From contig CP141147.1 in NCBI GenBank assembly GCA_035235625.1, forward strand, positions 8,793,001 to 8,857,000: a stretch of 64,000 bases of DNA. The letters are read 5' to 3'. The translations under genes and the position numbers were made by a program. Under the pieces are notes generated by a model. That model did no database searches, was not told the origin of the DNA, and saw only the letters and a list, made by a program, of their open reading frames with translations. Positions 36,737 through 48,592 of this stretch are shown here, in pieces; within the stretch, counting starts at the first letter, position 1, and each line of letters begins with the position of its first letter. Source of the DNA: Saururus chinensis (Eukaryota; Streptophyta; Magnoliopsida; Piperales; Saururaceae).

Positions 36737-39700
36737 ATGACACCGGTAGGAAGCTCTATATCTGTGAGAGATTATTTTGAGAATGTTCTTATCTGTGTAT
36801 GTGAGAGAATTTTGCCTGCAGACCTTGTTCATTTGGACATAGTCGATTTTGATGTGATCCTAGGGATGGATTGGTTGTCTACTTTTTCTGCAGTAGTAGA
36901 TTGTAAAAAGAAAAGAGTTACTTTCACTCTACCAGGGGGGATTACCCTTGTCTTTCAGGGAGTCAAACAGGGGAATAGTTCTTGTATTGTCTTTGCCATG
37001 AAAGCTCATAAACTCCTGGCTAAGGGGTGTGTGGCTTACTTGGCAAGTGTTATACCTTGGAGTCTGTAACACCAAACCTAGAGCATATAGATGTTGTCTC
37101 TGAGTTTGTGGATGTGTTTCTGGATGAGTTGCCTAGTTTACCTCCAAGGAGGGAAGTTTATTTCACAATAGAACTTGTACCTGGCACTGCACCAGTTTCT
37201 AAGGCTCCTTACAGAATGACACCAGCATAATTGAAGGTATTGAAGGAGCAACTTCAAGAATTGCTTGATAAGGGGTTTATCCGCCCTAGTGTTTCCCCTT
37301 GGGGTGCACCTGTGTGTTGTTTGTCAAGAAGAAGGATGGGTCCCTTAGATTGTGCATTGACTATAGAATGCTGAACTAGGTGACAATTAAAAATAAATAT
37401 CCCTTACCTCGAATAGATGATCTTTTTGACCAGCTACATGCAGCGAAAGTCTTCTCTCGTATTGACTTGCGATCTGGCTATCATTAGCTCAGAATTCGAG
37501 ATGATGACATTCCTAAAACTGCTTTCAGAATAAGGTATGGTCATTATGAGTTCTTAGTGATGCCCTTTGGACTGACCAATGCTCCTGCAGCTTTTATGGA
37601 CCTTATGAATAGAATCTATCAGCCATGGTTAGATCATTTTGTTATAGTATATGTGGATGATATTCTTATCTATTCTAATTCTATTCAAGAGGATAGGGCA
37701 CACTTAAGACAGGTATTACAGGTGTTGAGGGAGCATAAATTGTATGCCAAATATAGCAAATGTGACTTTTGGTTAGAGAGCATCCACTTCTTGGGGCATG
37801 TCATATCCAAGGAGGGGGTATCAGTTGACCCTGCAAAAGTAGAGGCTGTGATGGGATGGGAAAGACCAAAATTTGTTACTGAAATTCGTAGTTTCCTTGG
37901 CTTAGCAGGGTATTACAGGAGGTTCATTGAAGGATTTTCTACTTTGGCCTTACCCATGATCAAGCTAACTAGGAAGGGTGTTAAGTTTACATGGGATGAA
38001 ACGTGTGAGAACAGTTTTCAGGAATTGAAGAGAAGATTGCCTAGTGCCCCTATTCTTACCTTACCTTCAGGGGAAGGGGGGTTTGTGATTTATAGTGAGG
38101 CATCTAGCAAAGGGTTGGGTTGAGTGTTAATGCAGCAAGGTAAGGTCATAGCTTATGCATCTCGACAGTTGAAGGTTAATGAACAGAATTATCCCACCCA
38201 TGATTTAGAATTGACTGCAGTGGTTTTTGCTTTGAAGATATGGCGGCATTACCTCTATGGTGAAACCTTTGAAGTTTGTACTGATCACAAAAGCTTAAAG
38301 TATGTGTTTTCTCAGAAGGACTTAAATATGAGACAAAGAAGATGGCTTGAGTATCTGAAGGACTATGACTTTACAATTCTCTATCACCCTAGAAAAGTTA
38401 ACATGGTGGCAGATGCTCTAAGTAGAAAATCTGAAACCATGGTTGCTCATATGATGATTAAAGAATGGGAATTGTTACAGAGTATGGCCAGTCTTTATAT
38501 TGAAGTTCCTTCTAAAAGAGGAAGGCCAATGATGCAACTTTTCTATCCAATCAGTACTTGTGGAGAGGATCATTGTAGCTCAGCAAACAGATGATGAGGT
38601 TATGAAATTGGTTGAAAGACCTAACTTTTCTCAAGGGTCTGATGCAGGTGTGCATTTTTGCGGAAGGCTAGTTGTTCCTGCCATCCCTGACTTAAGGTAG
38701 GAACTACTATGTGAAGCTCATCATTCAAAATACACGATACATCGAGGAGGAAATAAGATTTATCAAGACTTAAAGCGGAATTTCTGGTGGGAAGGCATGA
38801 AGAGAGACATTGGGGAATTTGTGTCAAAATGTTTGACTTGCCAACAGGTTAAGGCAGAGCATCAGAGACCTGCAGGTTTACTGAATCCATTAGAAATCCC
38901 TCAGTGGAAATGGAAGCATATCACAATGGACTTTGTTGTGGGACTACCTAAGACACAGAAGCACCATGATGCAGTATGGGTTGTGGTGGATAGGTTGATA
39001 AAGACTGCACACTTCTTACCCATCAGGTGGAAGCAGTCACCAGAGAGTTTGGCTCAACTTTATGTTAGAGAAATTGTGAGACTTCATGGCACCCCAACAT
39101 CAATTGTCTCTGATAGGGATCCACGTTTCACTTCTAGATATTGGAAAAGTGTGCAAGAAGCCTTAGGGACAAAATTGAGTTATAGCACAACTTTTCATCC
39201 ACAGACTGATGGCCAGTCAGAGCGTACCATCCAAATTCTTGAGGATATGCTCAGGGCATGCATCCTGGACTGGAAAGGTAATTGGGATGAATTCTTACCC
39301 TTGATAGAGTTTGCCTACAATAACAGCTATCATTCTAGCATTGACATGGCACCTTATGAAGCCCTTTATGGACGACCGTGTTGTTCCCCTACATGCTGGG
39401 ATGAAGTGGGTGAGCGGAAGATTTTAAAGTCTGAAATTATATAACAATGTGCAGATAAGGTTAAAGAAATCAAAGGTAAGTTGTTGATGGCACAAGGTAG
39501 GCAGAAAAATTATGCAGATAAGAGGCGGAGGGAGTTAGAATTCCAGACTGGAGATCATGTATTCCTGAAGGTCTCACCAACCAAGGGAGTTATGCGGTTT
39601 GGAAAAAGGGGCAAGCTTAGCCCACGCTATGTTGGACCCTTTGAGATCCTTGAACGGATTGGTCCAGCTACTTATAGGCTCGCTTTGCCCCCTAACTTGG

Positions 39701-39978
39701 CTGAAGTTCATAATATTTTTCATGTGTCAATGTTGAGGAAGTATATGCAAGATCCATCACATATAATTGACCATAATTTAGTTGAGTTGCAACCTGATCT
39801 TACATTTGTAGAAAGGCCTGTGAAAATATTGGATAAAAAGAATCTAGTCTTAAGAAGCAAGACGATTCCATTGGTCAAAGTTTTGTGGCAGAGTCAGGCT
39901 TTTGAAGAACAAATTTGGGAGCCAGAGATTGAGATGCGTCGTTCCTATCCGGAGCTATTCGAGGATGAGACCACCTGA
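36737..39978 (+). pseudogene. Ty3/gypsy chromovirus pol (PR tail-RT-RH-IN-chromodomain-like), decayed
   Basis: In order: a post-protease segment DFDVILGMDWLS (near 36850), RT with [14 protein letters not shown] and YVDDILIYS (near 37650), RNase H with [10 protein letters not shown] (38280), integrase with HHCC zinc region (CLTCQQ near 38840), catalytic D, D and E in MDFVVGLP, SDRDPRF and ILEDM, a GPF/Y module, FHVSMLRKY, and a terminal WQSQAFEEQIWEPEIEMR segment of the kind seen in the Tekay/Del chromovirus clade. Breaks: TAA 37228, a +2 shift near 37316, TAG near 37377 and 37484, TGA 38121, a shift near 38500, TAG 38698, TAA 39442. A PPT-like ttttggggacaaaattcc follows at about 39980. Confidence 0.9.
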
Positions 39979-39999
39979 ATTTTGGGGACAAAATTCCTT

Positions 40000-42455
40000 T
40001 TTTTTCCCTATTTTTATAGATTTTTTGGGGAATTTGCAGAATTTGGGGTATGCAAAATAGTTTTTGGGCTGTGCAGAAAGATCTGCAAAGCCCATGGCAA
40101 GCCCAATTAAGTGGTGGACGGACCACTTAATTTGGGAGGGTTTAAACCACTTAGGATTCCCTGTCGTACTTGATTTAATCCTTACCCAATTAAGCCCTAA
40201 TCCCCTCTCTATATATTTGGGTTTTTCCCTATTAATAACCCTATTGTGGTGCCCTAGAAATATTAGAGAAGAAGGTGATCGAAGGTGCAGCTCCGACGAT
40301 TGTGGATTGATAACAAATTGGCAGTAAAGGTAGGTTCGCTGTCTTAGTTTAGAGTCAAGATTAATGACTGTTTATTAAATAATTAAAGTATAAATAAGAT
40401 GATTATGAAAATATGCATATAGTTGTGTAATTTGATAAATAGAATGCAGAGATTACTGTAGTGCAGAGATTACTATTCAATAACTCTAGAACTATATATC
40501 GGTGTTGTTTCAAGGGATCGGTTGCCGGCCGACTACCGACTAGCCGACCACTGGCCGGCCGACCCTTCTTCCTTGAGTGGTCGGATCTTCACTTTCGACC
40601 CAAATTTAGGTCGCCAGAAGGGAATTGCACGCAAACAAAAAAAAGGGGGGGGGGGGGGGACTTTCTGGTGGCTCTGCTATGTTCGGGCCAGAGTGGCTAG
40701 ACCGTCATTAACTGGCGAGAAGAAGTGGGATGAAGAGGCCGCCTTCTGCCACCAGTAGTAGCGACCTGATGCCTCTTGGCATATGCAGAACAGACGGCGA
40801 AATCCCAGGAGGACAGCGGAATTTTTAGTAATCGGTTGTCGATCAGAATTTATGTTGCGTATGAGCAGCGAAAATTCGATTAACCGTCTTAGAATCTCAC
40901 TTGACCGGCGACTGATGACCGGAGGATTGAGATCACCTCGGTTAGCCTTGCTTCGCCAGGTGGATCTCAGTCTTCCGGAAGGGTCGGGATAGCTGTTCGA
41001 TGGTGGAGGAGGAGACGCGAGAGTAACTTAAGTTAAATTAAACCAAACGTATTCAGGGCTGAGGTGCCAGTTTGGTTTATTGAATTGTAGAAGGAATATA
41101 ATGTATCCTACCCAGTACATATATGTGTAGTATTGGTACATATGAACTGTTTTTGAAATTTAAGTGGAATCCAACCGTTCTTTCTGCCTAAGCCCTACCC
41201 AGGGAATAAAGCTGGGCTTCTTAGTGATTTTTAGCCTAAACACTGATAATGGTATGGCTAAATTATTTATGAGTTGCTAGACTTTATTAATTTGTTCTAT
41301 ATGTATAGTTGCATCTTGAGAATCAATGCATAAAAATTAATAAAGAATAATTGTTAAGGGTAGAGGGCTTTGGATTAGGAGTTGAAACCTAATTAAGATA
41401 AAGACTAATTTACCCTTAGAGGGGTTGAAAACCCGTTTATAAATTGAATGGGGGTTTTAACATGACAACTGACTTGGTTGATGAACCAAGGATGGTTTTT
41501 TGGGGGCTTTAACCTAGTCTGTTGAGGTTAATGGGCTTAGGGTTGACCTATGAGTCTAAGCTTTATTGATGAGTTATTTGATTTGACCGTGTAGTTGCAC
41601 CTCCCCATTGGAGGGAGTTTTATGTGAGCCAGGCTCACACTGGTCTATTGAGGATCACATAGTGTACACGCATTTAGAGTCGCTGACATCCTGCTTGGTT
41701 GGCGTCTCTGACCACTTCTGTTCAGGTGCAGTTGTGGGCCATGCCCTTCCACTTCGGTCAAGTCCTTATGGGCTAGGTTGGGAGATGGCACTTCCTGGTG
41801 GATTCCAGGGTTTCATTGTGGATCATCCTTAAAGGGTGGTCTATGGTGAATATCATTTGTCACTTAGGATGACATCTGATGTATTTATTTGTCTATGAAG
41901 TTAGGTGGATTATTGGTTTTCCCAAGAGGGAAAAACTAAAGGGAAATTATAATGAGAACTGTTTTGATAATTGGTTCAAGTGGAAACCTAACAATTTTGC
42001 ATAAAATGTAAAACATTTTGCATTCATATTATTCAGCTTTCCTACTGGGTATTAGTATACTCAGCGACCTGGTTTTGCAGGATCTTCTGGTGAGGATTAG
42101 TGGGATCGGGAATGGAGTATCAGGTTGAGGATGACTTAGCTCTAGTAGGATTTAGTTCCATTATTTCAGTACATTTTGAATGGTTGTAATAATGGCGTGA
42201 GAGCCAACTTTGATTAGCTGCTTATTTCCAGACAGACGTAAGAGTTGCACTTAGGTGAATGGCTTACTTATTTGTGGATTTTTGGATACTCTTATGATAT
42301 AATATGATTTGTTATTCGTATTTGTGAACCCCAGCGATCATGACCTGGATACTTAGTCGGCTGATTGATTTGATTTGAAGAAAAAAAATTGTCGTAATTT
42401 ATCGATTGTTTCTTTTTTTTTTAAAGAAAGGTTTTTAAAAATCCGGGTCGTGACA
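40000..42455 (+). mobile_element. Gypsy LTR shared between the two tandem units
   Basis: It lies directly after the pol unit's PPT-like tract and ends tccgggtcgtgaca at 42455 before a PBS, so it serves as 3' LTR of the pol unit and 5' LTR of the gag unit. The exact start is not visible; no TG immediately follows the PPT. A ctctctatatatttggg TATA-like word is at about 40205. A GC-rich centre (40500-41020) contains repeated ccggccgac words and a poly-G run near 40645. A stem-loop (42047-42062) lies about 393 bases before the end. Confidence 0.75.
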
Positions 42456-42457
42456 GT

Positions 42458-42470
42458 TGGTATCGAAGCC
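42458..42470 (+). promoter_or_regulatory. Primer-binding site (gag unit)
   Basis: tggtatcgaagcc begins two bases after the LTR end; iMet type with two differences from the usual form. Confidence 0.75.
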
Positions 42471-42688
42471 AATAATCTATCTGCAAGTCTGAAGTTGTCT
42501 GGAAATGTAACTGGTTTGAGTTGTGGGATTGGGTAGAAGTAACATTCTTGTCATTGTCTTGTAGATCAAAGGAAGGAGGTCACGAACTAGTGTATTGCCA
42601 TGCCGGAAATCGGGGAAGAGGAGTCTAGGCTGAGGAGAACCGGGAAGCCACTCCTAATCCACTTATATCACCATGACGTGCGGAGTCC

Positions 42689-43886
42689 TTGGGAACAGAG
42701 GTGATGAGACGGGTGGAAGAAGCTGATGTTGCTTCCCCCTCCAACATCTCTAAGGGGAGCAATGAGAGCTGCTTGTTAGAGATGATCCAGGGTTTAGCGG
42801 AGGTTGCACAAACTCAAGCTAGTCTTCGCCCTGATCCTAAGAAGAGGGCAGAAAAGGATCAAGGTGCCCTAGTACAATGCTTCAAGTTGTTGACCTCACC
42901 ATTCACTGGGCTGGATAATCCGGATAAGGGGGAAGAGTGGCTACAAGAGGTCGAAAAGGTATTTGAGGCATTGGCGGTGGCTGAAGATAATAAAGTCACA
43001 TTGGCCACTTTTATCCTCACTGGCGAGGCTCATTTTTGGTGGAAGTCTGCTAGACGGACACACTTCGAGGACCGACCGAATTCTCAGATCCTTTGGGTAG
43101 AGTTCTTGGAAGTGTTTAATAAACAATACTTCCCTCAGCATGTGCAGCAGACTAAGGAGCAGGAATTTCTTGCCTTAGAGTAGGGTGAGCTAACTGTGCA
43201 TCAGTATGAGACGAGTTTTGTTCGACTACAGAGATTTGCACCTGATGTATGTGCTACTGAGGCCAAGAGGATCTTGAAATTTGTTTATGGGCTAAGGGAT
43301 GGGCTCAAAGCTAAGGTTATGAGCACAGATCCAAAAACCTTTGCAAATGCAGTTGAACATGCAAGCAGGTTTGAGAAAGATTTTAATAGATGCAATGATA
43401 ACAGGAAAAGACTCAGTTCAGGGACATTGAGGACAGAACTTAAGCAGGAAGCTAAGAAGCCAAAGGCTTTTGAGGGTCAAAACAGGCCAGTGGCTACCAA
43501 GGATTCTGGTTCGTCATTCAGACAACAACAGAGGGTCCAAGGCAGCCATCTTCAAATCAGCTACAGTAACAGAGGATTGGTGATAAGCTCAGTTGTCGAT
43601 CTTATGGGAAGCATCATCCAGGCAAGGTTTGCAACCCAGGGGACAGGATCTGTTATAATTGCAGGAAGACAGGTCATCTAGCCAAGGATTGTCTAGAAAA
43701 GAAGAACCAAGGGGGACAAGGTGACTTGACTAAAAAGATTCCTCCTCGTGTCTTTTCACTTACAACAGAGGATGCATAGAAGAATGTTGTGGTTGAAAGT
43801 ACCATATCTATCTTAGACTCATATGCTAAGATTTTGATTGATCCTGGTGCTACTCATTCCTTTATTTCCCATGAGTTTTCTCTATT
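42689..43886 (+). pseudogene. Gypsy gag and start of protease, decayed
   Basis: The first frame (42689) has the retrotransposon Gag signature FTGLDNPDKGEEWLQEVEKVF and HFWWKSARRT. A TAG at 43181 splits it, and the frame resumes with LTVHQYETSFVRLQRFAPD. After a frameshift near 43560, a CX2CX4HX4C zinc knuckle (CYNCRKTGHLAKDC) appears near 43650. Protease begins AKILIDPGATHSFISH near 43830, where the usual catalytic DSG/DTG reads DPG. The frame then runs straight into LTR sequence at 43887, a deletion that removed all of RT to integrase. Confidence 0.85.
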
Positions 43887-44167
43887 TTTGAATGGTTGTA
43901 ATAATGGAGTGAGAGCCAACTTTGATTAGATGCTTATTTCCTGATAGACGTAAGAGTTGCACTTAGGTGGATGGCTTACTTATTTGTGGATTTTTGGATA
44001 CTCTTATGATATAATATGATTTGCTATTCGTATTTGCGAACCCCAGCGATTATGACCTGGATACTTAGTCGGCTGATTTGATTTGATTTAAAGAAAAAAA
44101 ATTGTTGTAATTTATCGATTGTTTCTTTTTTTTTAAAGAAAGGTTTTTAAAAGTCTGGGTCGTGGCA
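43887..44167 (+). mobile_element. Truncated gypsy LTR (U5-proximal 281 bp)
   Basis: Matches 42171-42455 at roughly 95% by eye and ends gggtcgtggca, a one-base variant of the LTR end. It joins protease at a word (ttttgaatgg) present in the LTR. GTTTT follows. Confidence 0.85.
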
Positions 44168-44697
44168 GTTTTCATCATAATTACGCTATGATTCCAAAGT
44201 GTAGATCTATGATAAAATTATGGATGTTTGCTTATACAACCTTGATTGTAGCTTGTTCATGTTTCACATGTCTTAGCATAGGTTTGAATACTATCACTTA
44301 TGTACCCTCTTGTGTAGAGGTTTATGATATTATTTGGACACAATGGATCATGTTTCAAGCACATGTGGACTCATTTGAGCATGTTTACTTATACTTGGAC
44401 TCATTTGGTATTTGCTTTACGTATGTATCATGTGACATGCATCATGAAAGCGATTTATAAACAAGGATTTATCGTGATTATCTGTGATTTTTTGATTGGA
44501 TGTCGGATTAAATTGATCGAAAGTTTATTAAATTGGTTTTGGGTCCGAAAGGACATGATTTTGTTTTGAGTTCCTTTGAGAACATGGTGCTTCCCCGAGC
44601 TAAGATGAGCTAATTGCGGTGTGAGTTTATTTGTTAAGTAATCTGGACCCTAAGAATCCAGGATGGTATGTCTGTGTACACTGGCTTACCACATGCG

Positions 44698-44981
44698 CTG
44701 GTTTTCCTTTATGAAATTCAAACTCTCCCCCCAAGAGATTTGTCCTTAGCGAGCACACTACTCTAGTTTTCCTTTATAGAATTTGAACTCATCCTGCTAG
44801 GTTTGTCCTTAATGAGCAGGCTGCTCTAGTTTTCCTTTGTGGAATTCAGACTTTCCTTTCTAAGGATTGTCCTTAGCGAGCAGAGGGGTACCTTCCCAAT
44901 ACAAGAACCTACCAAACGCTCTAGTTTTCCTTTTATAGGAATTTGGACCTTCCCCATAAGGGATTGTCCTTAGTGAGCGGG
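44698..44981 (+). repeat. Minisatellite in S2, ~64-90 bp x 4
   Basis: Units share (g)ctctagttttccttt, aattt/aattc, and gtcctta.(c/t)gagc. Four units are clear, one with an insertion. Confidence 0.85.
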
Positions 44982-45289
44982 TTAATTATTTTTCTCAATT
45001 GTGAGGCATTCACCATTGATTTGTTGCATGTGTATAGAAGATAATACCCATTTACATGGGTTGTGTAGGAAGAATGAAGCTTATTTTACACATGTGATTA
45101 TGGTATGATTTATATGGATATGCAAGATGTTGTGTAGTTGATATACTTGATGCTACAGGGTGAATGTTTTTGAGAAATGATTATGCATGAGTTTATATTG
45201 AGAAATGATTCATTCAAAATGTTATGATAATGAGTTTCATATGTCTACACATGAGGTATTTGTGTGTTATGAGCTATATTTGAACCCAT

Positions 45290-45510
45290 GATGCACAAGT
45301 GGCATGAAATGTGCTTTATAGAATGTGGGTTATAGCATGATGATATGCAAGTGGCATGAATATGTGTTGATGAAATATGTTATATATAGCGTGATATGCA
45401 GGTAGAATGACTTTGTGTTGATGAGTTATGTTATAGATAGCATGACATGCAGGTGGCATGAGTAGATACTTATGAAATATAAATATGACATAATGAACAG
45501 GTGGCACAGG
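45290..45510 (+). repeat. Minisatellite in S2, ~64 bp x 3-4
   Basis: Units share atgcaggt(g)gcatga, tgatgaaatatg/tgatgagttatg, and atatagc/atagc. Confidence 0.8.
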
Positions 45511-46098
45511 TTTATGTAATTATACCATATTGAATAGGCATAGTGAAGGGCTATGTGATAAATGTTGTGATTGTTCATGTCTTGTTGTCATTATGAATTT
45601 ACTTTCTATATTAAATTTTTTGCTGAGCTTTGACTCACCCTCTTTATTTGTGTTTTGTTTTGGGGCTGCATGTCGTACCATGCAGGTTGTTCAGATGGGC
45701 TCTATGTAGAGCATATGGTTGACGTTGATCATTGAGAGGGGATGCTTTGAGATGTTATGTGTTATGATAACTTTGATAGCATGTCATGTTGAGATCTTTA
45801 TACACTTGACAATACTTCATACTTCTATGCAGCTAATGTTGGCTTAGACTTATTTTAGCCATTTGTGGGCTGATCATGACTAAGTATGTGGGTATGTGTC
45901 GACTAATATTTTTAATTAGTGGTCATTTCCTTATTCATTTTGCTTTTGTACAAAGTGTACATGTGCAACTCCATAGTGTTCTACCAAAGGATGTGTTAAG
46001 TCTTCCGCAATCCAACTATACTTCATCGTGCCATGTGCTGCTTCCTCATTGGACTGGGTTCTGCTTGGGGGTGGCATGTGCCAGGGCTTGACAATGTG

Positions 46099-46298
46099 TG
46101 CCTTGAATGTGGGTCCCACATTGAATATGTGTCTTAGCAGTTTTTATGAGGTTGGTGAGACTATCCCCACTGTCCTTATACCTAATGGCCCAAACTAACT
46201 CACCCGAACCAAAAATAAGGTGAACCATGGGGGCCCGAACCCACACTATTGTCCAACATCGCCCATTATGGGTGATGGGCTCATATGGTCCAACAACA
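46099..46298 (-). mobile_element. Copia 3' LTR, proximal part
   Basis: Read on the minus strand it begins tgttgttggaccatat just past the end of the copia pol frame and runs to the S2 insertion site. It continues at 30989. Confidence 0.65.
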
Positions 46299-47432
46299 AC
46301 TTGAGCTATTCATGTCGCAAATTGATACTATGAGCTTGCCACATAAATAGATCTGTTGTTAAGGCCTTAGAAAATAGATCCACTAACAACTCAATAGTAC
46401 GACTATGACTCAGAGTCACTTTTCTTCTTTGTAGTATGTCAAAGATATAATAGTAATATGTTTCAATGTGCTACCTCTGACATTGATCTCCCCTTTCTTA
46501 AGTGGCAACATAATTGTCAGATTATAGCAAATTATCAATCCAGTTTTTAGTCCCGACCTAGCTAGAAACTCTTTTATCCTTACTGCCTATAAAGCTACTA
46601 TACAACATGTATAAAACTCAACTTCCATCAGTAGAATTAAAAACATTATTCTGTTTATTACTTGCCTATGATATTTACCCAGCCTCCAAACATGAATACA
46701 AATCTAGTAGTGGAATTTTCTATTATATGGGTCTCACACATAGTCTGAATCACTATATCGAACTAATGAAAAACTTTCCACCTAATATACAAGTTTTAAT
46801 TTCTTATACTCTAACATAGATCTAAATACCCATTTCACTGCTGGCTAGTGTTGAATTTCAAGGTCTGCTTTATACCAACTTAGTAAGCCTACCATAAAAC
46901 TTAAATAAGGTTTCGTACAATCATAACATATATCTAGCTGCCAAGAGTTTGTGCGTATGACACTAATTCCAACAAGAGTCTATCTTCCTCAATTTGAGGA
47001 GCCATACAACACCATACCCCTATAAATAGAGGATTCAATGGTCTTCCAATAGATGGTATTGAAGTGTTTAAGAACACTTTCTATGTATGATTCTTTGTAT
47101 ATACTTAGCTCTCTAACATTTCTATCTCTGTCAATTTTCATCCTTAGGATGTAGGAAGCCTCACTCATGTCTTTCTTCTTAAACTAATTATTATACTCCT
47201 GGCATTCCCCAACAAGAGTATGTCATCTACATAAAGAGACAATATCATATACTCGGTCCCATCCTAGAAGGTATAAACACAGTGATCATGAACATTAATT
47301 ACGAACCCATATTCACTAATCACCTTTTGAAAAATAAGGTACCATTGTCTGGGAAATTGTTAAGGGCATACAATGATTTATCAGCTTACACAACTTATGC
47401 TCTTTAAGAACAACAAAACCATTAGGCTGTTT
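46299..47432 (-). pseudogene. Ty1/copia pol, RT C-terminal half and RNase H, decayed
   Basis: Read from right to left on the minus strand: QPNGFVVLKEHKLCKL at 47435-47390, EYGFVINVHDHCV-like words, then SLYVDDILLLGN near 47235, the copia RT core. Further on are remnants equivalent to KIPY..A.GSLMYAM...TRPDI (near 46950-47000) and a C-terminal segment ending TDLFMWQAHSINLRHE near 46310, matching the typical copia end DPLTKGL...F. Many stops and shifts are present. A ~940-bp insertion separates it from the RT start at 48376-48592. Confidence 0.8.
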
Positions 47433-48375
47433 GTTGTTATGTCTGAACCAAGACTATGAAGAAGTCAAATTCAGATTTGTTTTACTTGCCAATTGTAGTA
47501 GACAAGGTCGATCTACAGGGAAAGCCTTGTGCAACAAAGAAAATGGTTACAAAAAAAAATAGAGGAAAGAAAAATTAAGAAAGAAAGAATAGAAGCGTAT
47601 TGAGGTAATAAAGAGTTAATAAATCAAGATAAGAAAATACTAAGGCATTAAGGATCATTATAACATATAATGATGTTCTTCATATGTCATGTTATCTCAG
47701 TTAGAATAGAATGAAAATTCTATCTAACTGGAAGATATAAATATTAAAATAAAAAATAAAGATAGAAATTGCTTTGGATAGATGAAGGACAAAAAATAAT
47801 TATTTCTTCAATAGTTCTATGTATCCAAATCACAAAAGATCAAGAAAGAGAGCCTTCAAGCATCTTAATCACAAAGAAACAAAAGGAATAATAATATTAA
47901 ATGAACATCACTTCAAATAACTAATACTTACTTGAAACCATTGATAAAACATGAATAGAACTCCAGCAGATTCTTACAAATCACCTCTAGCCTTAGCTTG
48001 AGAGCTTAGAAAGTCATTACAATAAAACTAAAAATAAAAATACAAAAGAAGAGAAGAGAAGAAAAATAGGAGAAGAGAGCTCCAAAGAGGAGGGAATGAT
48101 GCCTCTATCACATCCACCCCTCTATTTATAGGAGTAAAAGGGGTTGCTTCAAAGAGGAAAGTCCAATCATATCTCTAAATTGCATCCTGATTGATTGCCT
48201 GATTAGTTGCTTCTTTGGCAATGATTAAATTTTAAATCAATTAAATAAATCAATGATTTATTTAGCAAATAAGTATCTTTAAATCTTCCTTTAGATATCT
48301 AATCAGCCTCATTGTCTTTCCTTATGTGTATCAATCACTATCAATGAAAAGATTCTCCATGTGCTAGCCTTGGGT
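47433..48375. mobile_element. Insertion within copia RT, possible solo LTR
   Basis: This block separates LYDLELHQ from QPNGFVVLKEHKLCKL of one RT gene. The intervening copia residues, about 18 codons expected in the family, are missing. It begins TGTTGTTATG on the plus strand and on the minus strand carries a cctataaatagag TATA-like box (near 48125). A clean target duplication is not visible, consistent with a deletion or decay. Confidence 0.5.
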
Positions 48376-48592
48376 TTGGTGCAGCTCTAAATCATATAAA
48401 TCAACAATTACTAAGAGATATCTAATTGAGTCAAATCTTGACACAGGTGAATATGTCTCTTTAAAATCCATCTCATAGACTTTGGTGAACCCTTTAGCCA
48501 CTAATACTTTGTACTTATTCATTGACCCATAAGTCGTAATCTTCTTTTTGAAGATATCTTTGCACCTTATAGGCTTTTGCCCTTAAAGTGGA
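48376..48592 (-). pseudogene. Ty1/copia RT N-terminal fragment
   Basis: Minus-strand words YKVLVAKGFTKVYEMDF, KETYSPVSRFDSIRYLL and LYDLELHQ match copia RT (YKARLVAKGFTQ..G.DY..TFSPVAR). It belongs to the same element as 46299-47432. Confidence 0.8.

Larger units (their letters stand above)
32499..44167. mobile_element. Composite Ty3/gypsy insertion with U5 ends at both termini, TSD GTTTT
   Basis: An 11.67-kb block interrupts solo LTR S2 and is flanked by GTTTT at 32494-32498 and 44168-44172. Its left terminus (tgtcacgacccgg) is the reverse complement of the LTR U5 end (ccgggtcgtgaca), and 1.43 kb of inverted LTR follows. Its right terminus is the same U5 end in plus orientation (gggtcgtggca). 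Order inside: inverted LTR, 250-bp unknown, older plus LTR holding a host-gene fragment, PBS, leader, second PBS, decayed pol, plus LTR, PBS, gag-protease, truncated LTR. Young LTR copies look about 95% identical by eye; the older one about 80%. A normal insertion would have one U3 and one U5 end. Confidence 0.75.
44168..46093 (+). mobile_element. Solo LTR S2, right part
   Basis: Continues S2 after the composite. Alignment with S1 shows shared words ctggacc(t/c)..aagaatc, ggtatg, aaggacatg.tttg and a matching 3' end (S1 ggcatgaca; here gcttgaca at 46093). ATGTG follows at 46094-46098. It carries two minisatellites (44698-44981 and 45290-45510) and a tgagctttgactca stem 457 bases before its end. 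Confidence 0.85.
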
